The notes below the pieces were generated by a model. The model made no database searches and was not told the DNA's origin. It was given only the letters and a program-made list of their open reading frames with translations. From NCBI GenBank assembly GCA_964457755.1, contig CAYWGC010000005.1:1-64000 (forward strand): a stretch of 64,000 nt of DNA. Direction: 5' to 3'. This stretch comes from Tharpella sp964457755. Its GTDB lineage: Bacteria; Desulfobacterota; Anaeroferrophillalia; Anaeroferrophillales; Tharpellaceae. How positions within the stretch are numbered: position 1 is the first letter of the stretch; each line of letters starts with the position of its first letter. The position numbers and the translations under genes were made by a program. Of the stretch, positions 1-8,407 are shown one piece after another.

Positions 1-148
1 GAATTGTGAGTGATCTATAGCTTAACATATTGTCCAGTTTTTGGGGACCACCGTATTTCCCTGGATATTGTCCTTTTAGGATCGAGTCATTTAGTCGAAT
101 GTGTTATAAATGCTATCTGGAACAGATCCTCAAAAAGGACGGTAGCTG

Positions 149-460
149 ATGGAAAAAGATTTTCGTTATGAACTGATATCCTGGAAGCAGGTATATTTGC
201 TGGCCCGGAAACTGGCATATACGATTGATGGTGATAAGTTTCAGCCGGATGTTATCGTTGCCATTGCTCGGGGTGGATATGTGCCAGCCCGAATTTTATG
301 TGATTTTCTTGGTGTTAATACCTTGGCCAGTATCAGAATAGAACATTACCTTCCTGGGGCAAGCAAGCAAAAGACAGCCCGACTTACAGATCCACTGGCC
401 ATAGATATCGAAGGGAAAAATGTTCTGGTAGTGGATGAATCCGGCTTCTTTGGTCTATAA
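149..460 (+). pseudogene. phosphoribosyltransferase, C-terminally truncated
   Basis: The 103-residue product begins like a type I phosphoribosyltransferase. It has the hydrophobic strand and glycine turn VIVAIARGGYVPARIL (about residues 35-50) and reaches the strand NVLVVDE (about 90-96). In the family this strand continues as the PRPP-binding loop (VVDDvsdTGxT). Here it breaks off into SGFFGL and a stop, so the PRPP loop and the rest of the fold are missing. The start is supported by an AAAAAGGA ribosome site 9-10 bases upstream. The last 6 bases overlap the 3' end of the convergent lipoprotein gene, so the truncation probably arose by recombination at about position 436. It is probably inactive. 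The first 148 bases of the window hold nothing I recognise beyond this ribosome site. Confidence 0.75.
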
Positions 461-949
461 AAAATATAGGAGTAGTTTTTCCCCATCCGTCGGTGGTGAG
501 GAAATCCAGTATGCCAGCCGTTTCCGGCAGAAAATATAGTGTACCTGTCCCATCCCCAGAAACTTATAAATTTTAATTTTGTTAATGTTCAAGGTTTCCG
601 GGTCATGGAAGGGTGAACGGGGGTTGTTCACCATTTTATCCGCCATGACTTCAGCTTGATCCTGGGTCAGGGCAGGGGTTTTGCTGCGTGATATCCAGAC
701 CATGGCCGGACGTTTTCCCGCCGTCTGGTAGCTGCCGATAGCCCCAGCTTCCACGGTAATATTTTTACCGTGCAGGCGGTTGATTTTTTCCAGGGCTTTG
801 GGGCCGGTAATCAGCTGACTCTGCTGCCATTCGCCGATACTTGCCGGGAACAATGAACCAAGATCCGGCTGTTTTTCAACTTGTGGACCGCAGGCAAATA
901 ACAGTAAAAACAGCAGCAGTGACAAGCCCAATTTGATTGTTCGTTTCAT
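455..949 (-). CDS. small lipoprotein, function unknown
   Basis: The 164-residue product has a lysine/arginine start, a hydrophobic stretch and a lipobox ending LLFAC at about residue 20, so it should be cleaved by signal peptidase II and lipid-anchored. The mature part is about 145 residues with no motif I recognise. It follows the Cache-PAS-CBS protein gene on the same strand after about 85 bases and may be cotranscribed with it. A damaged copy of its first 25 codons lies at 7178-7251, where the ATG position is still recognisable. Lipoprotein call is firm; role unknown. Confidence 0.75.
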   Translation of the reverse strand: MKRTIKLGLSLLLFLLLFACGPQVEKQPDLGSLFPASIGEWQQSQLITGPKALEKINRLHGKNITVEAGAIGSYQTAGKRPAMVWISRSKTPALTQDQAEVMADKMVNNPRSPFHDPETLNINKIKIYKFLGMGQVHYIFCRKRLAYWISSPPTDGEKLLLYFL

Positions 950-1034
950 AATAAATAATCCTCTATCCCGGTTTTTTAAAAATTGTAAAAATATGGTGAC
1001 ATACTACCTGTTTCCCCTTGGTTTCCTTTGCTGT

Positions 1035-3932
1035 TCATCCGCTTCCTTTGAAATGAAATTTAATTTTTGCCTGAATTTGAGACAGGTGGGAAAGAGCCCT
1101 CTTCAACATTGCTAACTCAATGTCGGTAAGATGTTTGGGGTTGATGAAATTATCCGGTGGTAAATTTCTGTCCATCATGGCTATCTGATGTTTTAACCGG
1201 GTCTGCATCAGGTAGTTGTATACCTCAACTGTTTCTTTATAACTGTTTTCTTTGATCGCCCCAATATCATATAGTTTGTTCATTCGCAAAAGGGTATTGG
1301 TTTCGGCAATGTTATACTGTAGAGAATAGATCCTGGCGAAATTTAACAGTAGTTTCATCGCGTTTTTGATATTGAAAGCTTCCGGTTTTTTATCCGAGGA
1401 ACCAACGACAATCTTGCCGAAAAAACCGATGGGAGTCTTATACAGTAGAATATTCTGGGCAAAATTTATGAAAAAAAGTCGGTTTTTTTGCAGCAGGTGG
1501 TCAATATATTGTCGCAATTTTTCGGTAAGCCGACGTTTTCCATGGAGAGTCCTGAAATCAAAAAAAATATTGATCTCCAGTAAAGCTTGAGGTGTGGCTT
1601 CGGTTATCCAGTGATGGAAATAATTTTTCCAAGAGGAGAAGGGCTGGCACCATTTGGAGTTCATTGCCATAATCTCGCCTTTGCAGAGGCTATAGCCGAC
1701 CCGATCCAGATTTTTACACACTTTCTCCCCAAGTGACATGAAATAAGCCTGAGTTTCTTCCTTTTTATCTTCCTCAACGTCCTCATAGATAATGGCATTA
1801 TCCTGGTCGGTTACCAGCGTTTGTTCTGAGCGCCCGACGCTGCCGAGGGCTACAAATGAAAAATCAGCCGGGGGAGGACCGAGCTCTTCGATGGCAAAAG
1901 TGATGATTTTTTCACTGATCAGATCGGAAATTTTACTGATCAGCTTGGTGGTATTTTCCGACTTTGCCCCGCTGTCGATCAGGGTTTTGATCATCCGGGG
2001 CAGCCGCTCGTGAACATGAACAAGAGCGTCGACGGACTCAGCTTCATGGATCTCTCGGATAAGTAATGAAGATGAATATTGGTGAAAGTGGAGAAGGTTC
2101 CGGTTGTCTATGATACCGTTGATTCGACCATCTGCACCGCGGGTGTACAAATGCCTGATAGATTTATCCTGGGTGAGCCGGGTGGCTTCAAATACCAGAG
2201 CATCATCCGATACGAAAATAACCGGGGATCTCATTATTTGGTAAATCGGAGTTTCCGGTGTCATGTTTTCCACGACAAATCGATGGGAGATGTCGTAATT
2301 GGTTACTATGCCAATATCGTCCCCGGTTTCTGTCTGGATGAGAATGGCATTTTGCTGATGCTTTTTCATGATTTCGGCAGCTTTATGGATAGAGCAGTTC
2401 ATCTTGCAAGTTAAGGGGGTGGTGGTAAATTCCTTGATTGGTTGATTGGTAAAGAGTTGTGACGTTTGTAGTTCAATGATAAGGTTCTCGCGTTCCTGTT
2501 CTGCTTTTACCCTTTCCGTTATATCTTCAATGATGCCTTCAAAAGATTCAACAACTCTCTTATCATTCAGAATTTCCCCCATGGAAATCGAGATAACCGT
2601 GTTGTTTCCAGAATGTCTTCTTAAAGGGAAAACACTATTTTTTACAAAACCTTTTTCACTTAGTTGAGCCTTGAGGTTTTCCCAATCCAGCAGATCCGTA
2701 AACAGCAGAGAAAGGGGTGTGTTAAAAAGTTGGTCGCGGTTTTTGAACCCGAAGATTTCGGCGGTTGCCGGATTGGCTTCAATGAAATTTCCCTTTTTGG
2801 AAGTATCTATACGGAAAATCCCGATATGCAGGTTGTCGGTAAGAGATTGGTAGCGTTGTCGGCTAAGCCCTAATTCTTCCTCTATTTTTTTATTTTTACT
2901 AATATCTTTGAGGGTCAGGATGACCCCCTCTTGGTTTTCAAGGGTTATGTTTGCTGCTGAAATATGGGTTTCCAACAGGTTGTTCTGGGCCGTGAGCAAC
3001 GTTGCATCAAAATTGCGGCACGCATTGGGGGTCTTGAGAATCTCCTTATAAACTTGGTAGCTTTTTGCGTCCTGACTGAAAATAGTATCCAGATCAGTTT
3101 CAGTGAGGTCTTCGGCAAAGCCGAGCATATCCAGAACCGGCTGGCTGTTGTAGGCCAGATTTCCTTCAATGAACATTAAAATGCCTTCGGTGGAAACTTC
3201 AACCAGGGCCCGGTATTTTTTCTCGGATTCTTCAAGATCTTTTTCCGCTTGTTCACGTTTTTTCTCAATTTTCAGGCTTTCCAGGTTGATTTTAAAGAGA
3301 AGTATAACGATGAGGAGCGTTATGGCGGAGGATATCATGAATAGAGTGCTGTTTATAGCACTGATTTCTTCTTCAACATCATTCAAGTAGATTCCGGTGC
3401 CGATAATCCAACTCCAGGGAGTAAAACTCTTTACGTATGAGACTTTGGGGACGATTTTAGTCTGGTCATCTTTCCACTGCCAATGGTAGTCGACAAATCC
3501 GTCCCCATGTTTTTGAGCAATTTCCACCATTTCGCGAAACAGTTTTTTTTCATTTTTATCGGTATACTCCAAGAGATTTATGCCGATCAAATCATCACGA
3601 TAGGGGTGCATGACCATTACCGGGGTGGTATCGATTATCCAGAAATAATCCTTCAGTTCCTTTCCGTAACGCAGATTTTGGATGACTTGTAGGGCATTTT
3701 TTTGAGCTTCCGGTCTAGTCAATAGGCCTTCCTTCTCCTTGGCATACTGCTCCTCCAGAATACTCCAGGCGGAATTTGTGAGTTCATGGATCATCTCCTT
3801 TTTGTCTTCCATCAATTCACCTTTTAATAAAGGAATGATAATTAAGAACATGGAGATGATAAAGAGAAGAATAGCGAGTAGTGTGGGAAATATTATTCTC
3901 AGGGAAAAACTTTTACTGGTATGATATTTCAT
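1035..3932 (-). CDS. membrane Cache-PAS-PAS-CBS-DUF294 signalling protein
   Basis: The product is about 965 residues. It opens with a transmembrane helix, then a periplasmic single-Cache sensor (about residues 45-200, with DYFWIIDTTPVMVMHP typical of the family) and a second transmembrane helix near 205-225. Two PAS domains follow (about 240-480), then a CBS pair (about 500-620), then a DUF294 nucleotidyltransferase-like domain with GSVGRSEQTLVTDQDNA, which fits the GS-x-x-R-x-E...D-x-D pattern of GlnD-type enzymes, and a DUF294 C-terminal domain. CBS domains usually bind adenine nucleotides, so it may link an extracellular small-molecule signal to an intracellular nucleotide signal; substrate unknown. 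I chose the ATG at 3932 because it aligns with the start of the paralogue at 5570; 3944 is also possible. The N-terminal half is nearly identical in DNA to the neighbouring histidine kinase gene. Confidence 0.85.
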   Translation of the reverse strand: MKYHTSKSFSLRIIFPTLLAILLFIISMFLIIIPLLKGELMEDKKEMIHELTNSAWSILEEQYAKEKEGLLTRPEAQKNALQVIQNLRYGKELKDYFWIIDTTPVMVMHPYRDDLIGINLLEYTDKNEKKLFREMVEIAQKHGDGFVDYHWQWKDDQTKIVPKVSYVKSFTPWSWIIGTGIYLNDVEEEISAINSTLFMISSAITLLIVILLFKINLESLKIEKKREQAEKDLEESEKKYRALVEVSTEGILMFIEGNLAYNSQPVLDMLGFAEDLTETDLDTIFSQDAKSYQVYKEILKTPNACRNFDATLLTAQNNLLETHISAANITLENQEGVILTLKDISKNKKIEEELGLSRQRYQSLTDNLHIGIFRIDTSKKGNFIEANPATAEIFGFKNRDQLFNTPLSLLFTDLLDWENLKAQLSEKGFVKNSVFPLRRHSGNNTVISISMGEILNDKRVVESFEGIIEDITERVKAEQERENLIIELQTSQLFTNQPIKEFTTTPLTCKMNCSIHKAAEIMKKHQQNAILIQTETGDDIGIVTNYDISHRFVVENMTPETPIYQIMRSPVIFVSDDALVFEATRLTQDKSIRHLYTRGADGRINGIIDNRNLLHFHQYSSSLLIREIHEAESVDALVHVHERLPRMIKTLIDSGAKSENTTKLISKISDLISEKIITFAIEELGPPPADFSFVALGSVGRSEQTLVTDQDNAIIYEDVEEDKKEETQAYFMSLGEKVCKNLDRVGYSLCKGEIMAMNSKWCQPFSSWKNYFHHWITEATPQALLEINIFFDFRTLHGKRRLTEKLRQYIDHLLQKNRLFFINFAQNILLYKTPIGFFGKIVVGSSDKKPEAFNIKNAMKLLLNFARIYSLQYNIAETNTLLRMNKLYDIGAIKENSYKETVEVYNYLMQTRLKHQIAMMDRNLPPDNFINPKHLTDIELAMLKRALSHLSQIQAKIKFHFKGSG

Positions 3933-3980
3933 GTGTATTCTCACGGTTTTTTAACTGTTTCTATTGTTAACGCAAGCGCA
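3230..3980. repeat. direct repeat copy 1 (Cache sensor half-gene)
   Basis: About 750 bp repeated at 4868-5618 at a constant offset of 1638 bases with only scattered substitutions. It covers the first ~235 codons of two adjacent same-strand sensor genes plus about 40 bases upstream (shared run AACGCAAGCGCAA). The similarity stops where the output domains begin. Confidence 0.9.
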
Positions 3981-4171
3981 ACGGGGGTAAGCCAAGGATA
4001 TCTTATTGATTATTTGTTATGTATAAAATAATAATTGTTGTTATCAAGGAAGTAAAGACAATTGTCATGATATGTGATTGCCAGAGAGTGTATTTCCTTT
4101 GCTGTCTAGTTATGGGCCAGATTGATACAGCGCACCGCTACCACGAAAAAGACGATCCCGACACCGGCTAG

Positions 4172-4780
4172 GACCAGGAAACTTGTATGAATAGAGTTAT
4201 TAAGTATGGGCGCGGGTCAGGGCTAAGCGGACAACCGTGCCGAGACCTTCTTTACTCTCGATGTTAAAGGAGCCCCCTTTGTGACTTTCGACGATTTTTT
4301 TTGAAATACAAAGCCCGAGTCCCGTGCCATCTTTCTTGGTGGTGAAAAACGGGTCAAATATCTTTTCCTTAATCTTCTGCGGAATACCTGGGCCTGAATC
4401 ATGAATGGCAATTTCCGCCGTATCGTCGACGTACCGGGTGGTAATAGAGAGTTTGCCGCCGTCTTTCATTGCCTCCATACTGTTTTTGAGCAAATTGATG
4501 ATGACCTGCTTGAGCTTATCCCGATCGGCGTCGATGAGCATGCAGGTGTCGATCAGGTGTAGATCCAGTGCGATACCCATTTCTTTGCATTCATCTGTAA
4601 GCAGTTCTTGAACTTCTTGCAAAACTTGGCACAGGTTGATTTTCTGCAGAATCAAAGTTTGAGGTGTAAAGGTGTATTTTAATCCCCTGAGAAGATTTTC
4701 AAGCCGGGAAACTTCGTTGGCTATGATGTCCAGTTTCTTGGCACTTTCTTTATCCTTCTCTCTTTTTCGCAACCTTCTGG
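4172..4780. repeat. direct repeat copy 1 (histidine kinase 3' half)
   Basis: About 610 bp repeated at 6572-7180 at a constant offset of 2400 bases with few substitutions. It holds the end of the HisKA region and the ATPase domain of the kinase, plus about 28 bases after the stop (shared GGAAACTTGTATGA). Confidence 0.9.
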
Positions 4781-5570
4781 CAAAACCGCCGATAACCATG
4801 AGCGGGTTCTTGATTTCATGGATGATTTCCGCCACCATCTGACCAAGAACAGCCAATCGCTCGGATTTTTCAAGATCTTTTTCCGCTTGTTCACGTTTTC
4901 TCTCAATTTTCAGGCTTTCCAAGTTGATTTTAAAGAGAAGTACAACGATGAGGAGCGTTATTGCGGAGGATATCATGAATAGAGTGCTGTTTATAGCACT
5001 GATCTCTTCTTCCACATCATTCAAGTAGATTCCGGTGCCGATAATCCAACTCCAGGGAGTAAAACTCTTTACGTATGAGACTTTGGGGACGATTTTAGTC
5101 TGGTCATCTTTCCACTGCCAATGGTAGTCGACAAATCCGTCCCCATGTTTTTGAGCAATTTCCACCATTTCGCGAAACAGTTTTTTTTCATTTTTATCGG
5201 TATACTCCAAGAGATTTATGCCGATCAAATCATCACGATAGGGGTGCATGACCATTACCGGGGTGGTATCGATTATCCAGAAATAATCCTTCAGTTCCTT
5301 TCCGTAACGCAGATTTTGGATGACTTGTAGGGCATTTTTTTGAGCTTCCGGTCTAGTCAATAGGCCTTCCTTCTCCTTGGCATACTGCTCCTCCAGAATA
5401 CTCCAAGCGGAATTTGTGAGTTCATGGATCATCTCCTTTTTGTCCTCCATCAGTTCACCTTTTAATAAAGGAATGATAATGAGGAACATGGAGGTGACAA
5501 AGAGAATAATGGTGAGTAGTGTGGGAAATATTATCCTCATGGAAAAACTTTTACTGGTGTGATGCTTCAT
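4200..5570 (-). CDS. Cache-domain sensor histidine kinase
   Basis: The product is 456 residues from the ATG at 5570, which matches the start of the paralogue at 3932; an in-frame ATG at 5726 would add 52 low-complexity residues and is unlikely. Order: TM helix, periplasmic Cache sensor, TM helix near 205-225, short coiled linker, HisKA with H-box AEIIHEIKNPL (histidine near residue 250), then HATPase_c with N box (INLLKNSMEA), G1 (DSGPGIP), F box (FDPFFTTK) and G2 (GTGLGL). It should autophosphorylate in response to a periplasmic ligand. No response regulator gene lies nearby, so its partner is unknown. The sensor half is shared with the gene at 1035-3932 and the kinase half is duplicated at 6597. 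Confidence 0.9.
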   Translation of the reverse strand: MKHHTSKSFSMRIIFPTLLTIILFVTSMFLIIIPLLKGELMEDKKEMIHELTNSAWSILEEQYAKEKEGLLTRPEAQKNALQVIQNLRYGKELKDYFWIIDTTPVMVMHPYRDDLIGINLLEYTDKNEKKLFREMVEIAQKHGDGFVDYHWQWKDDQTKIVPKVSYVKSFTPWSWIIGTGIYLNDVEEEISAINSTLFMISSAITLLIVVLLFKINLESLKIERKREQAEKDLEKSERLAVLGQMVAEIIHEIKNPLMVIGGFARRLRKREKDKESAKKLDIIANEVSRLENLLRGLKYTFTPQTLILQKINLCQVLQEVQELLTDECKEMGIALDLHLIDTCMLIDADRDKLKQVIINLLKNSMEAMKDGGKLSITTRYVDDTAEIAIHDSGPGIPQKIKEKIFDPFFTTKKDGTGLGLCISKKIVESHKGGSFNIESKEGLGTVVRLALTRAHT

Positions 5571-5618
5571 ATTTATTCTCGCGGTTTTTAAATCGTTACT
5601 GTTGTGAACGCAAGCGCA
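4868..5618. repeat. direct repeat copy 2 (Cache sensor half-gene)
   Basis: Second copy of the 750-bp block at 3230-3980. The two genes share promoter-proximal sequence and ligand sensor but carry different outputs, consistent with a recent tandem duplication, domain swap or gene conversion. Confidence 0.9.
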
Positions 5619-5706
5619 AAGGGGTCTGGGGAAAAGGGGTCGACCTCCTTTCCTTTCCTTTTCTCTTTCAAGGTGGTGCTGTGTTGGCCGCTGATGCATG
5701 CGTTTG

Positions 5707-6537
5707 TTAGGTGCTATGGGAGCCAACCGTTTTTAGACGGTAGGATTCTTCTGGCCATTCTATTTCTAAGGTTGAATGATATATTCCATTGGCATCAATG
5801 ATTTGTCTGAATCGCTGTTTAAGTAAAGCGTATTCGTCCGGGTCCAATATTTTTTCAGACACGACATGAACCGTCAAAACAGAATGTTTACCGTCAAGCG
5901 ACCACATATGTAAGTGATGCACTGATGCAATATGCTCTAAATTGTTGATCTGCGCTTCTATTTCAGCGACATCTGTTGATGTTGGTGATGTTTGAAGAAA
6001 AACTGGGACGATATCTTTTAGCTGCCGAATCACATTGGTCAGAATGTAAAGTGTAATTAGCGTTGCTAGAATCGGGTCCAGTATGCGTATGTCTTTAAAC
6101 ATTAAGACAATTGCGACGACCAGAATGGCTACCCAACCTAGTACGTCTTCGAGCAAGTGAAGTGCAATGGCGCGAATATTTACGCTTTTGCCCTTGGCGT
6201 TAGAATGCTCGGGCTCAATTATTCTTGGTATGGTTTCGCTCAGTACATAAAAAGAGCTGATTAAAAGCAGAAATGCGCTGATAACAGCACCCAACAGGGT
6301 AAAACGGCGGTAACCATAAGTATAGGTTTGCGTGGCCTCCTTCTCCGATATTGATTCGAAATACTATGCCTGAACAAGTGCAAACGAGTCACCTAAGTTG
6401 TGTACGGTATCGGCAAGGATTGCGGTGCTGGTGGTTCACAAGCCTCCGATAAACTCAATCACCGTAAAATTCAAGTTGAGGAAAAAAGCCAACTTGAGGT
6501 TACTTACTGCAGAATGGTGGTCGTTGTCGTGTGCCAT
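5707..6537 (-). pseudogene. cation diffusion facilitator efflux protein, two nonsense codons
   Basis: Reading from the ATG at 6537 gives one continuous frame of about 276 codons resembling a CzcD-type CDF zinc/cadmium efflux protein. MAHDNDHHSAVSNLKLAFFL is followed by FIGGL-stop-TTSTAILADTVHNLGDS, then FALVQA-stop-YFESISEKEA, and an intact remainder with the cytoplasmic domain (VHHLHMWSLDGKHSVLTVHV). The stops are TGA at 6436-6438, where the family has Leu, and TAG at 6364-6366, where it has Trp. No frameshift is needed. Only the 195-codon tail from 6294 remains open, lacking the first two membrane helices and their metal ligands. Almost certainly non-functional; the frame is otherwise well preserved, so inactivation is recent. 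Confidence 0.88.
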
Positions 6538-6571
6538 TAGTTATTGCGCCTAATGTCGTTAATCAGCGGCT

Positions 6572-7180
6572 GGCCTGGAAACTTGTATGAACAGAATTAT
6601 TCAGTATGGGCGCGGGTCAGGGCTAAGCGGACAACCGTGCCGAGACCTTCTTTACTCTCGATGCTAAAGGAGCCCCCTTTGTGACTTTCGACGATTTTTT
6701 TTGAAACACAAAGCCCGAGTCCCGTGCCATCTTCCTTGGTGGTGAAAAACGGGTCAAATATCTTTTCCTTAATCTCCTGCGGAATACCCGGGCTTGAATC
6801 ATGAATGGCAATTTCCGCCGTATCGTTGACGTACCGGGTGGTGATGGAGAGTTTGCCGCCGTCTTTCATTGCTTCCATACTGTTTTTGAGCAAATTGATG
6901 ATGACCTGTTTGAGCTTATCCTGATCGGCGTCGATGAGAATGCAGGTATCGATCAGGTGTAGATCCAGCGTGATACCCATTTCTTTGCATTCATCTACAA
7001 GCAGTTCTTGAACTTCTTTCAGAATTTGGCACAGGTTGATTTTCTGCAGAATCAAAGTTTGAGGTGTAAAGGTATATTTCAATCCCCTGAGCAGATTTTC
7101 GAGCCGGGAAACTTCGTTGGCTATGATGTCCAGTTTCTTGGTGCTTTCTTTATCCTCCACTTTTTTTCGCAACCTTTTCA
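6572..7180. repeat. direct repeat copy 2 (histidine kinase 3' half)
   Basis: Second copy of the block at 4172-4780. The homology breaks at about 7180, where it joins sequence copied from the start of the lipoprotein gene. Confidence 0.88.
6597..7180 (-). pseudogene. histidine kinase fragment (ATPase half only)
   Basis: The fragment encodes the end of HisKA and a complete HATPase_c domain (INLLKNSMEA, DSSPGIP, FDPFFTTKEDGTGLGL), nearly identical to the kinase at 4200-5570. The Cache sensor, membrane helices and phospho-accepting histidine are missing. In the G1 box the conserved DSGPG is DSSPG. The upstream boundary falls directly against a copied lipoprotein start read in another frame, so there is no plausible native start. 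It is best regarded as debris from duplication followed by deletion. Confidence 0.85.
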
Positions 7181-7251
7181 GTTTGTGGAACGCAGGCAAA
7201 CAACAGTAAAAACAGCAGCAGTAACAAGCCAGATTTGATAGTTTATTGCAT
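7178..7251 (-). pseudogene. remnant of lipoprotein gene start
   Basis: This stretch aligns with the start of the lipoprotein gene at 949 with a constant offset of 6302. It reads M-Q-stop-TIKSGLLLLLFLLLFACVPQTEK, so the lipobox is intact but codon 3 is a stop. It then runs out of frame into the kinase fragment. The conserved upstream run AATCCTCTATC is also copied. Confidence 0.8.
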
Positions 7252-7317
7252 AACAGATAAATCCTCTATCTCTAATTTGCGTAAAAATCTTTGCAGAAAG
7301 TCCCCAACTTCAATTAC

Positions 7318-8376
7318 TTAGCCGAAACTGTTTAATTCTGCAAGAAGTCTATTCGCTTTCTTTTCCAATTGGAAGGTTGTTTCATCGAGTGTTTTATCTC
7401 TTACCAGTTTATCGGCTAGGGTTTCAGGGCGGGAAAAATTGCCAAAGAGTATTTTGTAGAGCTCAATCCTGTTATTGCGGCTGCCCCAGCGGACATTTGT
7501 TTGCAGGAGTTTCCCAAAACCGGTAGCCATGGATTTATAATGATTTCGAGCTAGAGTTGGTAACTGAACCAGGTTGTTGCCTTCTATCTTCGGTAAATGT
7601 CTGAGAAAGCCGGCAATGGCCGGTTGTGGGCAGATCTCGTCGAAGAAATTGATCATGATCTCATCTACGTGATTGCGTAGGGTGGATAATTCACCGGATA
7701 AAATTAGATAAAGCAATTCAACCGCAATGGGGAAACTGTGTAGACCTAAGATCTTGGCAGCCATTAATCCAGGATACTGATCTTCGTGCCAGGCCGCAAG
7801 GAGGACCTGCTGGCCAACTTTATAAAGTAAATTATCCCGTTTGATTTCATCTAAATCAAGAAGCTGACGATAAGGGCCCAGGTTCAGATAAAAGCGCTCG
7901 TGTCCATGGCGCATCAATCTGATAAATCTTTTGTCGGTTATAGGGAACCCCGGACTACAATGAAGCTCTTCTAAAATTAATGGCGTTGATCCCCGGAAAT
8001 CATATTTCAAGCGGCCGAGAAAATATGCCGGCATTCCATTTTTTAATCTTCTCACCTCAAAATGGACATTTGTACAACCGACACTCCTCAAAGTCTCTTT
8101 AATTGTTGCTGGGTCATGAAGGATGGCGCGGCCGGAGCCGAAACTACTTTTTAAGATGACCTCTGATGTCAGGGCGGAACTTAGCTCTTTAAACTCTTGT
8201 CGGCTTCCCCCATCTTTTTCCAGGGTTAGGCGAACCTTATCAAGGCGATTAACCTGTTTTAGTAGAGGTTGAATGGTTGCTTTTATATCGATCTTTATTG
8301 ATGATTTATGCCAATATCCCCTGGAAATGGCGGGGTGAGATGGCCACGGGTCGTCGTTTGAGTATTTGTTGTACAT
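7318..8376 (-). CDS. unrecognised protein, last gene of AAA+/MoxR/VWA operon
   Basis: The 352-residue soluble protein has no family I recognise, no signal peptide, no membrane segment and no clear catalytic motif. It is rich in leucine and basic residues and appears mainly alpha-helical in the second half. Its start is supported by a GGAG site and lies 31 bases after the VWA gene on the same strand, so it is the fourth and last gene of the operon that begins at 13794. Position beside MoxR and VWA genes suggests an accessory or adaptor of that complex. That is inference from context only. Confidence 0.7.
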   Translation of the reverse strand: MYNKYSNDDPWPSHPAISRGYWHKSSIKIDIKATIQPLLKQVNRLDKVRLTLEKDGGSRQEFKELSSALTSEVILKSSFGSGRAILHDPATIKETLRSVGCTNVHFEVRRLKNGMPAYFLGRLKYDFRGSTPLILEELHCSPGFPITDKRFIRLMRHGHERFYLNLGPYRQLLDLDEIKRDNLLYKVGQQVLLAAWHEDQYPGLMAAKILGLHSFPIAVELLYLILSGELSTLRNHVDEIMINFFDEICPQPAIAGFLRHLPKIEGNNLVQLPTLARNHYKSMATGFGKLLQTNVRWGSRNNRIELYKILFGNFSRPETLADKLVRDKTLDETTFQLEKKANRLLAELNSFG

Positions 8377-8407
8377 ATTGTTTCTCCAATTCTTTTTGAT
8401 CAGTCTC

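Noticed and set aside
4115..4190. Short hydrophobic minus-strand frame (FLVLAGVGIVFFVVAV) after the kinase stop
   Set aside because: No start codon or ribosome site; may be the tail of a lost membrane gene, but too short to call.
6436..6438. In-frame TGA in the CDF gene as a selenocysteine codon
   Set aside because: The family has leucine there, not cysteine, and a second stop (TAG) follows 24 codons later.
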